This document shows, one piece after another, positions 17,301-25,813 of a DNA stretch of 64,000 nt. Both the position numbers and the translations under genes were made by a program. Source of the DNA: UBA7672 sp965279085 (GTDB lineage Bacteria > Pseudomonadota > Alphaproteobacteria > Caulobacterales > Hyphomonadaceae); NCBI GenBank assembly GCA_965279085.1, contig OZ257149.1, forward strand, positions 3,472,001 through 3,536,000. The letters run 5' to 3'. Position 1 is the first letter of the stretch, and each line of letters begins with the position of its first letter. The notes below the pieces were generated by a model, which worked only from the letters and a program-made list of their open reading frames with translations, made no database searches and was not told where the DNA came from.

Positions 17301-19343
17301 CTACCAGATGCGGACACGCTGTTCAGGCGCGATATACATCTTGTCGCCTTCCTTCACGCCGAAGGCGGCATACCACTCGTCGATGTTCGGCACGACGCCG
17401 TTGACGCGGTATTCCGGCGGCGAGTGCGGGTCGGTGGCGAGCAGGTTGCGGGTGTTGTCCTCGCGGCCCATCGCGCGCCAGACCTGGGCCCACGACAGGA
17501 AGAAGCGCTGGTCGCCGGTGAGGCCGTCGAGCACGGGTGCTTCCTTGCCGTTCAGCGACTGCTTGTAGGCAGTGTAGGCCATGATCAGGCCGCCGAGGTC
17601 GCCGATGTTCTCGCCGGTGGTGAGGGCGCCAGAGATGCAGGCGTCAGGCAGCGGACAGTACTTGTCGTACTGCGCGTTGAGGGCTGCGGTCTTGGTCAGG
17701 AACTTGGCCTTGGTGTCGGCCGACCACCAGTCGCGCTGAACGCCATTGGCGTCGAACGCTGAACCCTGGTCGTCGAAGCCGTGGCCGATCTCGTGGCCGA
17801 TCACGCCGCCGATGGCGCCGTAGTTGACCGCCGGGTCGGCGTTCACGTCGAAGAACGGCGCCTGCAGTATGCCGGCAGGGAAGGTGATCTGGTTCATCAG
17901 CGGATTGTAGGACGCGTTCACGGTTTGCGCGTTCATGCCCCATTCGTCGCGATCAACCGGCCCGCCGAGACGGGCGACCTGACGGTTCCACTCGAACTGT
18001 CGGGCGTTCATGACGTTCTCGAACAGCTTGGCCTTGTCGACCTGCATGGCGGAGTAGTCGCGCCACTTGTTCGGATAGCCGACGCGAACCTCGAAGTTCC
18101 CGAGTTTCTTGAGGGCTTCGGCGCGGGTGGGATCATCCATCCACTCAAGCTTCTCGATGCGGCCCTTGAGCGCCGTGTTGAGGTTGGCGACCAGCTCGTC
18201 CATCTTCGCCTTGTTCTCGGGTGGGAAGAACTTGGCTGCATAGGCTTCGCCCAGGGCTTCGCCAATGTTGTTGTCGAGCAGGGTCACGCCACGCTTCCAG
18301 CGGTCGCGCTTCACCGGCACGCCGCGCAGCGTCTTCGAGAAGAACTCGAACGAGGCGTCGTCGAAGGCCTTGTTGAGGAAGGTCGCGTTGTCGGACGCCA
18401 TGTGGAAGGTGAGATACTTCTTCCAGGCGGCGATCGGTTGCGAATCGACCAGCTTGGCGCCGGCGGTGATCGACGTGTCGCCATAGGCAACCGCGGTGGT
18501 GATCTGCGGAATGCCGGCGTCCTTGGCGAACTGCTCGATGTCGAAGTTCGGGACGAGCTTCTTGAAGTCGGCGGCGGACATGCCCTTGAAGGCCTTGTCC
18601 GGCACGCGCAGGGCTTCCTGCGTCCAGTGGCCCTTGGCGATCTCGGTCTCGAACTTGATCACCGTATCGGCGGAGGCCGCAGGCGTCGCATCGCCGAGGA
18701 GTTCGAAGACCTTGGTGACGTAGGCTTTGTAGGCGGCACGGTAGCCGTCATACTTCTCGGACTTCTCGAGATAGTAATCGCGGTCCGGCATGCCGAGGCC
18801 GCCTTGCGCGCCCCAGACAGCATAGCGGGTCGGATCGGCGACATCGGCCTCGATGCCGATGCCGAACGGCGAGGCATAGCCGACCTTGGCGATCACCTTC
18901 AGCAGGCCGGCCTTGTCGGCGATGCCGTTGATCTCGTCGATATACGGCTTCAGCGGTTCGATCCCGCGCGTCTCGAGCGCGGCTTCGTCCATCCACGATG
19001 CGTAGAGATCAGCAGCCTTGGCGACGTTGGAGCCGGCGGCGGGCGGGGCGGCGGCGAAGCCGTCGATGATCGACTTCACATCGTTCTCGGACTTCACGCC
19101 GAGCTCGTCGAACGAGCCGTAGCGCGCCTTGTCTTCCGGGATGGTGAAGGTCGCGAGCCATTTGCCGTTGGCGTACCTGAAGAAATCGTCGCCGGGCTTC
19201 ACGGCCTCGTCGCGGTTGGTGAGGTCGATGCCCCACGCGCCGAGCGTGGCTTTCGCGGCGGGCGCCGCGGGAGCCGGCGTTTCGGGAGAGCATGCGGCAA
19301 GCAACGCTGCCGCCGAGGCGGCAAGAAGAAGAGACATTCTCAT
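17301..19343 (-). CDS. M13-family metallopeptidase lipoprotein, copy 2
   Basis: 680 residues from the ATG at 19343, which has AGAGGTG upstream; the extra 49 in-frame residues further upstream are not signal-like. The lipobox LLAAC follows a short N-terminus. Zinc ligands are in HEIGH (H517/E518/H521) and GENIGDLGGL; NASYNP and the RVRIW end are present. Same predicted role as the neighbouring paralogue at 15076-17145, sharing colinear domain order and motifs. Divergent from phoR. Confidence 0.94.
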   Translation of the reverse strand: MRMSLLLAASAAALLAACSPETPAPAAPAAKATLGAWGIDLTNRDEAVKPGDDFFRYANGKWLATFTIPEDKARYGSFDELGVKSENDVKSIIDGFAAAPPAAGSNVAKAADLYASWMDEAALETRGIEPLKPYIDEINGIADKAGLLKVIAKVGYASPFGIGIEADVADPTRYAVWGAQGGLGMPDRDYYLEKSEKYDGYRAAYKAYVTKVFELLGDATPAASADTVIKFETEIAKGHWTQEALRVPDKAFKGMSAADFKKLVPNFDIEQFAKDAGIPQITTAVAYGDTSITAGAKLVDSQPIAAWKKYLTFHMASDNATFLNKAFDDASFEFFSKTLRGVPVKRDRWKRGVTLLDNNIGEALGEAYAAKFFPPENKAKMDELVANLNTALKGRIEKLEWMDDPTRAEALKKLGNFEVRVGYPNKWRDYSAMQVDKAKLFENVMNARQFEWNRQVARLGGPVDRDEWGMNAQTVNASYNPLMNQITFPAGILQAPFFDVNADPAVNYGAIGGVIGHEIGHGFDDQGSAFDANGVQRDWWSADTKAKFLTKTAALNAQYDKYCPLPDACISGALTTGENIGDLGGLIMAYTAYKQSLNGKEAPVLDGLTGDQRFFLSWAQVWRAMGREDNTRNLLATDPHSPPEYRVNGVVPNIDEWYAAFGVKEGDKMYIAPEQRVRIW

Positions 19344-19498
19344 GAAGGGCACCTCTGGAAATCGGTCTTCGCCGGCATTGGCGGCGGTCGGCACGATTTG
19401 TCCCAGCGCTGGAACCCTGTCAACGTTCCTTATCGGAAAACAATAAGCAATGTGGCGGCCTCGACACGAAAACCAAGACAAATCAGGCATATCGATCT

Positions 19499-20902
19499 AT
19501 GTCTGATGGCATGACGGATCTGCCAGACGATCCCGCTTCTCCCGTGTCCCCACCGGCAAGCGTCGCCAGCCGCCGCGCGCGCGATTTCCGCATCATCGGC
19601 GGCGCCGCCATCGCCGTGCTCGTCGCGCTCGCGCTGGTCGGGCAGGCGACGTGGATTTCCGCGCTTCTCGGCGCGGTCATCATCGGCGCCGTATGCGTCG
19701 GCTGGTTCTTCGGCACCGTCGATCCCGCGATCGACAATGCGGCTCCCGAAGTTGTGGAAGGCGATCCCGCGCTGGCCGAGCCTCGCCGCCGCGCCGAAGC
19801 CGACCGCAAGTTCCGCATCGCGCTGGTCGAGGCGCTGCCCGAAGCCGCCATGTACATCGACGCACAGGGCAAGGTCGAAGCCGCCAACCAGGCGGCGCGC
19901 CGCCAGTTCCGGTTCGTTGCGCCCGATCCGATGCTCTCGGCCGTCGTCCGCCGCCCCGAACTGCTCGACGCCGTGGCCGCCGCGCGCCGCACGGGCCAGG
20001 AGCAGCGCTTCGAGATCATCCAGCGCGAGGAGACGGATCGCCATTTCGCCGGCGCCGCGGCCCCGCTCGGTTCAGGCGTCCTCGTCAGCCTGCACGACTT
20101 CACCGACATCAAGCGCATGGAGCTGGCGCGCGTCGATTTCCTCGCCAATGCCAGCCATGAGCTTCGCACGCCGCTCACCTCGCTCTCCGGCTTCATCGAG
20201 ACGATGCGCGGCCCTGCGCGCGATGACCCGGAAGCGCGGGATCGTTTCCTCGAGATCATGCAGGGCCAGGCCGACCGCATGCGCCGCCTGATCAGCGATC
20301 TTCTCTCGCTCTCACGAATCGAACTGGTCGAACACCGCTCGCCGGAAGGCGAAGCCGACCTCGCCGCCGTCGTGAACGAGGCTCGCGATGCACTAACCCC
20401 GGTCGCAAAGGAGCGCGGCGTCGAACTCCGCGTTGCAGGCGCAAGCAGCGCCGTCAACGTCACCGGCGCCCGCGACGAGCTGGTCCAGGTCGTCCAGAAC
20501 CTGATCGACAACGCGCTCAAGTACTCGGAGAAGGGCGGAACGGTCGATGTCGAGGTTCTCGCGGGCCTCGGCGCGGATGAAGCCGTCGCCATCGCGGGTC
20601 GCCGCTGGGAAGACGCCGGCCGCATGGCCATCGTCGCCGCGCCTGACGCCGCCCCGGCCCGCGCCTTCGCCGTGCTGCGTGTTACCGACGCCGGCCCCGG
20701 CATCGAACGCCAATACCTGCCGCGCCTGTCCGAGCGCTTCTACCGCGTCGACCAGGGCCGTGGCCTCAAGCCCGGCACGGGCCTTGGCCTCGCCATCGTG
20801 AAACACGTCGTCCAGCGCCACCGCGGCGGCTTTCTGGTCGAAAGCGACCCCGGCCGCGGCTCCGCCTTCGGCGTCGTCCTCCCGATGGCCGGCGGCCAAT
20901 AG
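19499..20902 (+). CDS. phoR: Phosphate-regulon sensor histidine kinase PhoR
   Basis: 467 residues. Two adjacent membrane helices (about 32-50 and 54-71), a PAS-like region (about 105-205), HisKA with phospho-acceptor H220 in NASHELRTPL, and a HATPase domain with DNALKYS and GTGLGLAIVKH. It phosphorylates PhoB under phosphate limitation. The identification as PhoR rests on topology (two TM helices without a large periplasmic sensor) and on pstB-phoU-phoB about 1.6 kb downstream on the same strand. An oppositely oriented dioxygenase gene lies between it and pstB, where pstC and pstA would be expected. Confidence 0.88.
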   Translation: MSDGMTDLPDDPASPVSPPASVASRRARDFRIIGGAAIAVLVALALVGQATWISALLGAVIIGAVCVGWFFGTVDPAIDNAAPEVVEGDPALAEPRRRAEADRKFRIALVEALPEAAMYIDAQGKVEAANQAARRQFRFVAPDPMLSAVVRRPELLDAVAAARRTGQEQRFEIIQREETDRHFAGAAAPLGSGVLVSLHDFTDIKRMELARVDFLANASHELRTPLTSLSGFIETMRGPARDDPEARDRFLEIMQGQADRMRRLISDLLSLSRIELVEHRSPEGEADLAAVVNEARDALTPVAKERGVELRVAGASSAVNVTGARDELVQVVQNLIDNALKYSEKGGTVDVEVLAGLGADEAVAIAGRRWEDAGRMAIVAAPDAAPARAFAVLRVTDAGPGIERQYLPRLSERFYRVDQGRGLKPGTGLGLAIVKHVVQRHRGGFLVESDPGRGSAFGVVLPMAGGQ

Positions 20903-20932
20903 CAACACGCCTGTCGTCCGCTGAAACGAAAT

Positions 20933-20960
20933 CGGGCCGGAGCATTGCTGCCCCGGCCCG
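20933..20960. terminator. Hairpin terminator between convergent phoR and dioxygenase genes
   Basis: Perfect 8-bp stem CGGGCCGG/CCGGCCCG (20933-20940 with 20953-20960). On the minus strand it is followed by the T-rich ATTTCGTTTC, favouring termination of the dioxygenase transcript; on the plus strand the tail is only TTCTG. Probably bidirectional but stronger on the minus strand. Confidence 0.65.
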
Positions 20961-21045
20961 TTCTGCCTGCAGGTCGCCGAAGCAAGGAATACGGCGCCGT
21001 CACCCGCACGGGCGAGATGGCGCTGCTGTCCCTTGCCGGGCTTGC

Positions 21046-22218
21046 CTACAGGAGATGCTGTTCCGCCTCGTCGCGGTGCTTCTTCAGGTATTTCATGAAG
21101 GGCGTGCCGCCCGTGCCGACATCTGTGTCGTTGCCGAGCGAGTCCTTGCCCTGCTTGTTGATGTAGCTCGCCGCATATTCCAGATGCCGCGTCCTGAACC
21201 GCGCCAGGCTCCTGATGCAGGTATTGTACAGCTCCTTCAGCACCGGCGATCCGCTCTTCTGGATGAATGCCCGAAGGTGCGAGCGGGTCCGCACTTCGTC
21301 CACGAACGTGCGGTGCGCGGGCGGGCGATAGATGTGCAGCTCGTCGAGGAATGTCCGCAGCGGATCGGCCGCATGCCCCACGCCCAGCAGCGCGTCCATC
21401 GACGGCACGATGGTTGACTGCGATCCCGTCTGTCCGCGGAAGCTCTGCGGCTTGCCGCCCGTCTCCGCGACGCCCTCGTAGACCAGCCCCGCCGCCAGAG
21501 CCGGATTGTCCTTCCAGCCATGGATGTAAGGCCGCACGCGATGGAAGTAGACGTAAGGATCGCACCGCTCCGGCATCCGGTCGAAGATCGCGTTCACATC
21601 GTCCCAGCCCTTGTTGACGATCGCGAGCCCCGCCTCGATGGCCTTTTCATCGCCATTGTCCGCTGCCTCCATCAGCGCCGGGATCTGCGCCAGCATCCCG
21701 CCTGCGCGCGCCTCGATGGCGACATGCACCAGCACGAACCAGGCTTCGTCCTGCCCGGCCAGGAAGTTCTGGATCATCCAGATATTGTCGAGCGAGATCG
21801 GCCCCTTGCGGTCGAGCCTATCCCAGTTGTCGAGCACATAGGCAGAGTAGGGCAGCAGCGGCTGCTGGCCGAGCCGCTTCGCCAGCGCCCACATCGGCAC
21901 GGCCAGCGGCGCCGGCAGCACGGTCGGCGCCTGCGCCTCGCCCCAGACATAGGCCTGCACCATGAACGAGTAGCGGACCATCGCGGCGCGAACCTGGGCC
22001 TCACTGGCTCCCGCGCAGAACGCCTTGAGGTCCAGCACGGGCAGGGCTTCCAGATGCTTCCGCACCCGGCCAGTCAGCAGGGTCCGGGGCAGGTCCCGGG
22101 CGGCCTGTTCAGGCGCCGCCAGCTCGGACGGCAGGGTCACATCCGCTGCGTCATAGGAGCAAAGAAAACCTCGTTCCGGCGTCATATCGTGGTCGGAAAG
22201 CTTCAAAACGGCGGCCAT
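21046..22218 (-). CDS. Indoleamine 2,3-dioxygenase-like heme protein
   Basis: 390 residues. Matches the IDO family: SFRGQTGSQST near residue 265 corresponds to the IDO segment around the substrate pocket, PPAHRTFVDEV supplies the proximal heme histidine (H302), and GTGGTPFMKYLK near the C-terminus matches the conserved GTGGTDLM-type loop. The predicted reaction is heme-dependent oxidation of tryptophan (or an indoleamine) to N-formylkynurenine. No kynureninase or kynurenine formamidase gene is nearby. It sits inside the phosphate-signalling locus on the opposite strand, an odd position suggesting insertion. Substrate should be tested rather than assumed. Confidence 0.85.
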   Translation of the reverse strand: MAAVLKLSDHDMTPERGFLCSYDAADVTLPSELAAPEQAARDLPRTLLTGRVRKHLEALPVLDLKAFCAGASEAQVRAAMVRYSFMVQAYVWGEAQAPTVLPAPLAVPMWALAKRLGQQPLLPYSAYVLDNWDRLDRKGPISLDNIWMIQNFLAGQDEAWFVLVHVAIEARAGGMLAQIPALMEAADNGDEKAIEAGLAIVNKGWDDVNAIFDRMPERCDPYVYFHRVRPYIHGWKDNPALAAGLVYEGVAETGGKPQSFRGQTGSQSTIVPSMDALLGVGHAADPLRTFLDELHIYRPPAHRTFVDEVRTRSHLRAFIQKSGSPVLKELYNTCIRSLARFRTRHLEYAASYINKQGKDSLGNDTDVGTGGTPFMKYLKKHRDEAEQHLL

Positions 22219-22459
22219 ACGGGCGATTCCCTACCTCGAAAGACGTGTGCGCGGCAGAAAACACACCCGAAATCGCGTGTAAATGCGCGCTGCAGCAGGC
22301 GACGGAGCGTCACCCAGCCCCTTATCCACAGCTTGGGCGGTCATTTCACACCCGTAACACCCTGCCGCAGGTGGGAATCCGGCGACCTTCGCGGGACTGT
22401 CACAATTGCCCGCTAGGGCCTATCTGCGGGACCGGATACCGCGCGGAGCGGAGAGGGTG

Positions 22460-23281
22460 ATGAGCCGAATGGAAACGATCGCGCCGCCCCGCGTACAAGC
22501 GCCGGTCGCTGTGGCCGCAACCGCCATCGCCAAGGTCCGCGCGAAATCGGTCTCCGTCTTCTACGGCGACAAGCAGGCGCTCTTCGATGTCTCGCTCGAC
22601 ATGCCGGAAAAGTCGGTCACGTCGCTGATCGGCCCGTCTGGCTGCGGCAAGTCCACCTTCTTGCGCTCGATCAACCGGATGAACGACACCATCCCCGGCT
22701 GCCGCGTCACCGGCGAGATCTCGATCGATGGCGACAACGTCAACGACAAGTCGATCGATCCGGTCCTTCTGCGCGCCCAGGTCGGCATGGTGTTCCAGAA
22801 GCCGAACCCGTTCCCGAAGTCGATCTTCGACAACGTCGCCTACGGCGTTCGCCTTCATGGTCTCGCCACTTCGAAGCGCGAACTCTCGCAGATCGTCGAA
22901 ACCTCGCTGCAGAAGGCCGGACTCTGGGGGGAGGTGAAGGACCGCCTCGCCGCCTCGGGCATGAGCCTCTCCGGCGGCCAGCAGCAGCGCCTCGTCATCG
23001 CGCGCGCCATCGCCGTGAACCCCGAAATCATCCTGATGGACGAGCCGTGCTCGGCCCTCGACCCGATCGCCACCGCCCGCATCGAGGAACTGATCGACGA
23101 GCTGAAGGCCAATTACTGCATCATCATCGTCACGCACTCGATGGCCCAGGCCGCGCGCGTCTCGCAGCAGACGGCCTTCTTCCATCTCGGCAAACTCGTC
23201 GAGGCGGGCGCCACCGAGCAGATCTTCACGAACCCCAAAGATACCCGCACGCAGGACTACATCACCGGCCGTTTCGGATAG
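22460..23281 (+). CDS. pstB: Phosphate ABC transporter ATP-binding protein PstB
   Basis: 273 residues. Walker A GPSGCGKST (58-66), the PstB-typical VFQKPNPFPKSI, signature LSGGQQQR and Walker B ILMDEPCSALDP are all present. It powers high-affinity phosphate uptake and helps signal phosphate status to PhoR with PhoU. The ATG at 22460 has GGAG 6 nt upstream; the frame is open back to 22406. The permease genes pstC and pstA and the binding protein pstS are not in the window. Upstream, CTGTCAC at 22397-22403 resembles half of a Pho box. Confidence 0.95.
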   Translation: MSRMETIAPPRVQAPVAVAATAIAKVRAKSVSVFYGDKQALFDVSLDMPEKSVTSLIGPSGCGKSTFLRSINRMNDTIPGCRVTGEISIDGDNVNDKSIDPVLLRAQVGMVFQKPNPFPKSIFDNVAYGVRLHGLATSKRELSQIVETSLQKAGLWGEVKDRLAASGMSLSGGQQQRLVIARAIAVNPEIILMDEPCSALDPIATARIEELIDELKANYCIIIVTHSMAQAARVSQQTAFFHLGKLVEAGATEQIFTNPKDTRTQDYITGRFG

Positions 23282-23335
23282 GGCGCATAGCCTGTACCAT
23301 CCCTATCTTGTGGCTGATGTGAAAGGACACAGGTC

Positions 23336-24028
23336 ATGACCGAACACACAGTCAGGTCGTTTTCGCAGGACCTTGAAGAGCTTTCCGGCGATCTTGCCCG
23401 CATGGGCGGGCTCGCCGAGGACATGCTGTCCGACGCCATCCAGGCCATCGCCACGCGCGATCTAGCCCTTGCCGAAACCGTCGTCGCCCGCGATCCGCAG
23501 ATCGACGCCCTGCAGGTCGAGGCCGAGAAGAAGATCCTCCGTCTCCTTGCACTCCGGCAACCGCTTGCCCGCGACCTGCGCCAGACCATCTCGGCGCTGA
23601 AGATCGCGTCCGAGCTCGAGCGTATCGGCGACCTCGCCAAGAGCATCGCCAAGCGCGTGAAGCTGGTCGACAAGATCGAGCCCACTGCCGCCCTCAAGGG
23701 CGTCGCCCGCATGGGCAAGCTGGTGACCGCCCAGCTCAAGCGCGTACTCGACGCCTACACCGCGCAGGAAACCGACGCCGCCAACAAGGTGTGGTCGCGC
23801 GACGAGGAAGTGGACGAGCACTACCAGTCGCTCTTCCGTGAAGTCGTCACCTACATGATCGAGGATCCGCGCACGATCTCCGCCTGCGCGCATCTGCTTT
23901 TCGTCGCAAAGAATCTGGAACGGATCGGCGACCACTGCACGAATATCGCCGAGGAGGTCTACTTCCTCGTCACCGGCGAGCAGCTCCCAACAGACAGGCC
24001 CAAAGTCGATGCCCTCAACAGCAACTGA
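23336..24028 (+). CDS. phoU: Phosphate signalling regulator PhoU
   Basis: 230 residues of two three-helix-bundle repeats. The metal-binding E/D-rich segments are visible in SELERIGDLAKSIAKR and in KNLERIGDHCTNIAEE, one per repeat. PhoU links PstB to PhoR and restrains PhoB activation when phosphate is plentiful. It follows pstB by 54 bp with AAAGGA upstream of the ATG, and overlaps phoB by 20 bp. Confidence 0.95.
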   Translation: MTEHTVRSFSQDLEELSGDLARMGGLAEDMLSDAIQAIATRDLALAETVVARDPQIDALQVEAEKKILRLLALRQPLARDLRQTISALKIASELERIGDLAKSIAKRVKLVDKIEPTAALKGVARMGKLVTAQLKRVLDAYTAQETDAANKVWSRDEEVDEHYQSLFREVVTYMIEDPRTISACAHLLFVAKNLERIGDHCTNIAEEVYFLVTGEQLPTDRPKVDALNSN

Positions 24029-24746
24029 ACTCGATCGGCCTGCCATGCGCCCCGCGGCCGCGACCAAGCCCTACGCCCTCATCGTCGAGGACGAGTCGGC
24101 GCTGGTGGAGCTGATCCGGTACAACCTGATCAAGGAAGGCTACGAAATCTCGGTCGCCACCGATGGCGAGGATGCCCTGCTGCAGATCGAGGAACGCCAG
24201 CCCGACATCGTCCTGCTCGACTGGATGCTGCCCAAGCTCGCCGGCATCGAGGTCGCCCGCCGCCTGCGCTCCAAGGCTTCGACGCGCAACCTGCCGATCA
24301 TCATGCTCACGGCACGCGCCGAAGAGACGGACCGCATCCGCGGCCTCGACGTCGGCGCCGACGACTACATGACCAAGCCGTTCTCGATGTCGGAGCTCGT
24401 CGCCCGCATCCGCGCCGTCATGCGCCGCATCCGCCCCGCGCTGGCCGACGATATCGTGGTGGTCGGCGACATCCAGATCGACCGCGCCGCACACCGCGTC
24501 GTGCGCAACGAGATCGAGATCCATCTCGGGCCGACCGAATTCCGCCTGCTGGACTACTTCATCCAGCACCCCGGCCGCGTGTTCAGCCGCGAACAGCTGC
24601 TCGACGCCGTCTGGGGCTCGGACGTCTATGTCGAAACCCGCACCGTCGACGTCCACATCGGCCGCCTGCGCAAGGCGCTCAGCAAGGGCGGCGGCGAAGA
24701 CCCGATCCGCACCGTCCGCTCGGCCGGCTACGCGCTGAACACCTAG
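24009..24746 (+). CDS. phoB: Phosphate regulon response regulator PhoB
   Basis: 245 residues: a receiver domain with acidic pair VEDE, phospho-acceptor D71 in LLDWMLP and the conserved Lys in TKPFS, followed by an OmpR/PhoB winged helix (GPTEFRLLDYF, VDVHIGRLRKAL). The ATG at 24009 overlaps phoU by 20 bp; an alternative ATG at 24045 would remove a non-conserved 12-residue tail and start MRPAAATKPYALIVED. Neither has a strong ribosome site, so coupling to phoU translation is likely. The stop overlaps the convergent acetyltransferase stop. Confidence 0.94.
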   Translation: MPSTATELDRPAMRPAAATKPYALIVEDESALVELIRYNLIKEGYEISVATDGEDALLQIEERQPDIVLLDWMLPKLAGIEVARRLRSKASTRNLPIIMLTARAEETDRIRGLDVGADDYMTKPFSMSELVARIRAVMRRIRPALADDIVVVGDIQIDRAAHRVVRNEIEIHLGPTEFRLLDYFIQHPGRVFSREQLLDAVWGSDVYVETRTVDVHIGRLRKALSKGGGEDPIRTVRSAGYALNT

Positions 24747-25165
24747 TCCACTGCGAGCGCGAACATCGCGATCGTGTCGTGCGTGAAGTTCTGCGCGGCG
24801 TAGAAGCCCTTGGCGCCGTCATTGTCCGTCTCGGTCGCAACCCACGCGTAGCCGCAGCCCTGCGCCGTGCCCCAGTCGAGCATGGCCTGGATCATGTCCG
24901 TGGCGATGCCGCGCCGCTGGTGCGAGGGCGCGGTGCCCAGATTGTCGATGTAGAGGTCCGGGCCGCGATCCGGCTGGAGGTGAACGCTGCCGCGAATCTG
25001 CCCCACGACAAGGTCGCCATCCACGGCCACGAACATGGCGTGCAGGGCGTCGGCGACATACGCGGCGATCCGGGCCGGATCGATCTCATGGTCGAACACG
25101 TCAGGATCGACCCTGCCGAGCAGGGCGGCATTGGCGGCCGTCACTTTGACAATCGAGATGCCCAT
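24743..25165 (-). CDS. GNAT-family N-acetyltransferase
   Basis: 140 residues from the ATG at 25165 with GGAGA upstream; the longer frame to 25300 runs into repeat DNA and is rejected. The acetyl-CoA pyrophosphate-binding motif is HQRRGIATDMI, preceded by DLYIDNLGTAP (beta-4). The end KGFYAAQNF is family-typical. It transfers an acetyl group to an unknown amine. The stop codon overlaps phoB by 4 bp. Confidence 0.88.
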   Translation of the reverse strand: MGISIVKVTAANAALLGRVDPDVFDHEIDPARIAAYVADALHAMFVAVDGDLVVGQIRGSVHLQPDRGPDLYIDNLGTAPSHQRRGIATDMIQAMLDWGTAQGCGYAWVATETDNDGAKGFYAAQNFTHDTIAMFALAVD

Positions 25166-25252
25166 TTCGTCTCCGGTAGGGGGTTGAGCCCAATATCCGT
25201 GGCTCGCCAGCGCCGTGTCAAAGCTCCGGCACAGGGCGCCGCCGCCTTTCTT

Positions 25253-25357
25253 CCCCCGTGCGAAGCGCGGGGGAGGTGGATTGTGCGCTCTCGCGCGCAA
25301 GACGGTTGGGGTGAGCGACGGCGCCGAAGGCGCGATTTGGTCCGGTGGACCAAATCG
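25253..25357. repeat. Palindromic intergenic repeat, element A (half-element plus hairpins)
   Basis: Begins with the palindrome CCCCCG..CGGGGG, then GGTGGAT, a stem-loop (TTGTGCGC-TCTC-GCGCGCAA at 25280-25299) and AGACGGTTGGGGT. This is the same frame as elements B and C at 48-49 kb but with a different stem. Two more hairpins follow: GCGCC-GAA-GGCGC at 25321-25333 and a perfect 11-bp stem CGATTTGGTCC/GGACCAAATCG at 25333-25357. It lies between the divergent acetyltransferase and purB genes. Confidence 0.75.
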
Positions 25358-25572
25358 AGAAGCGAACGCCCCGGCAGGGGCAGCCTCAAGCTGCGCAATT
25401 CCGCGGAATCCAGAACACCCCCGCCGAAACTTTTCTCAACCCTTCCAACGCCCTGACGAGATCGAAGTGTAGGATCTGGATCCACCAATCCACCACCCGC
25501 CCGGCCTGCCGCATACTCCGCCCACGAAACGGACGGAGACGCCCCATGAACCCTGCCGCCCGGCGAGCGGAA
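25358..25572. other. Gene-free stretch between repeat A and the GANTC cluster
   Basis: Part of the 648-bp region between the acetyltransferase and purB. I see no convincing gene, hairpin or promoter here; one isolated GAATC lies at 25406-25410. Confidence 0.4.
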
Positions 25573-25740
25573 GAATCGGAAGAATCCAGATTTCCGTCGC
25601 CGATTTTTTGATCTTGAGCCCGACCCGATTCTCCAGGTTGCCGACATGACCGGATTTTCAGACCGAATTTCTCGACGAATTTCGAAAACAGCCGAATCCG
25701 ACGAATCCGACGAATCGGAAGAATTGAAGGAATCCGAATC
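25573..25740. repeat. Cluster of GANTC sites in imperfect 9-bp repeats
   Basis: Eight GANTC sites occur within 168 bp (starting at 25573, 25582, 25627, 25694, 25703, 25712, 25730 and 25736). About one per 300 bp is expected at this base composition. Several are spaced exactly 9 bp apart in GAATCCGAC-type units. GANTC is the target of the CcrM adenine methyltransferase of alphaproteobacteria. The cluster is just upstream of purB and not in any convincing gene. Confidence 0.75.
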
Positions 25741-25813
25741 CGGCGAATTCCGCCTTCCGGGTGACAACCCCGGCTCTCCCGCCTAAAGCCTCCGCCAGAG
25801 ACCGGAGCTGCCC

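Noticed and set aside
14872..17568. 898-residue open frame on the plus strand
   Set aside because: Lies fully antisense to two M13 peptidase genes with intact motifs; its Arg/Val/His-rich composition is that of a complementary-strand shadow in GC-rich DNA.
17781..19514. 577-residue plus-strand frame
   Set aside because: Antisense to M13 peptidase copy 2; shadow composition only.
25166..25767. Minus-strand frames running through 25.2-25.8 kb with Ser/Asp- or Arg-rich sequence
   Set aside because: They translate the palindromic repeat and the GAATCCGAC cluster; no ribosome site or protein-like composition.
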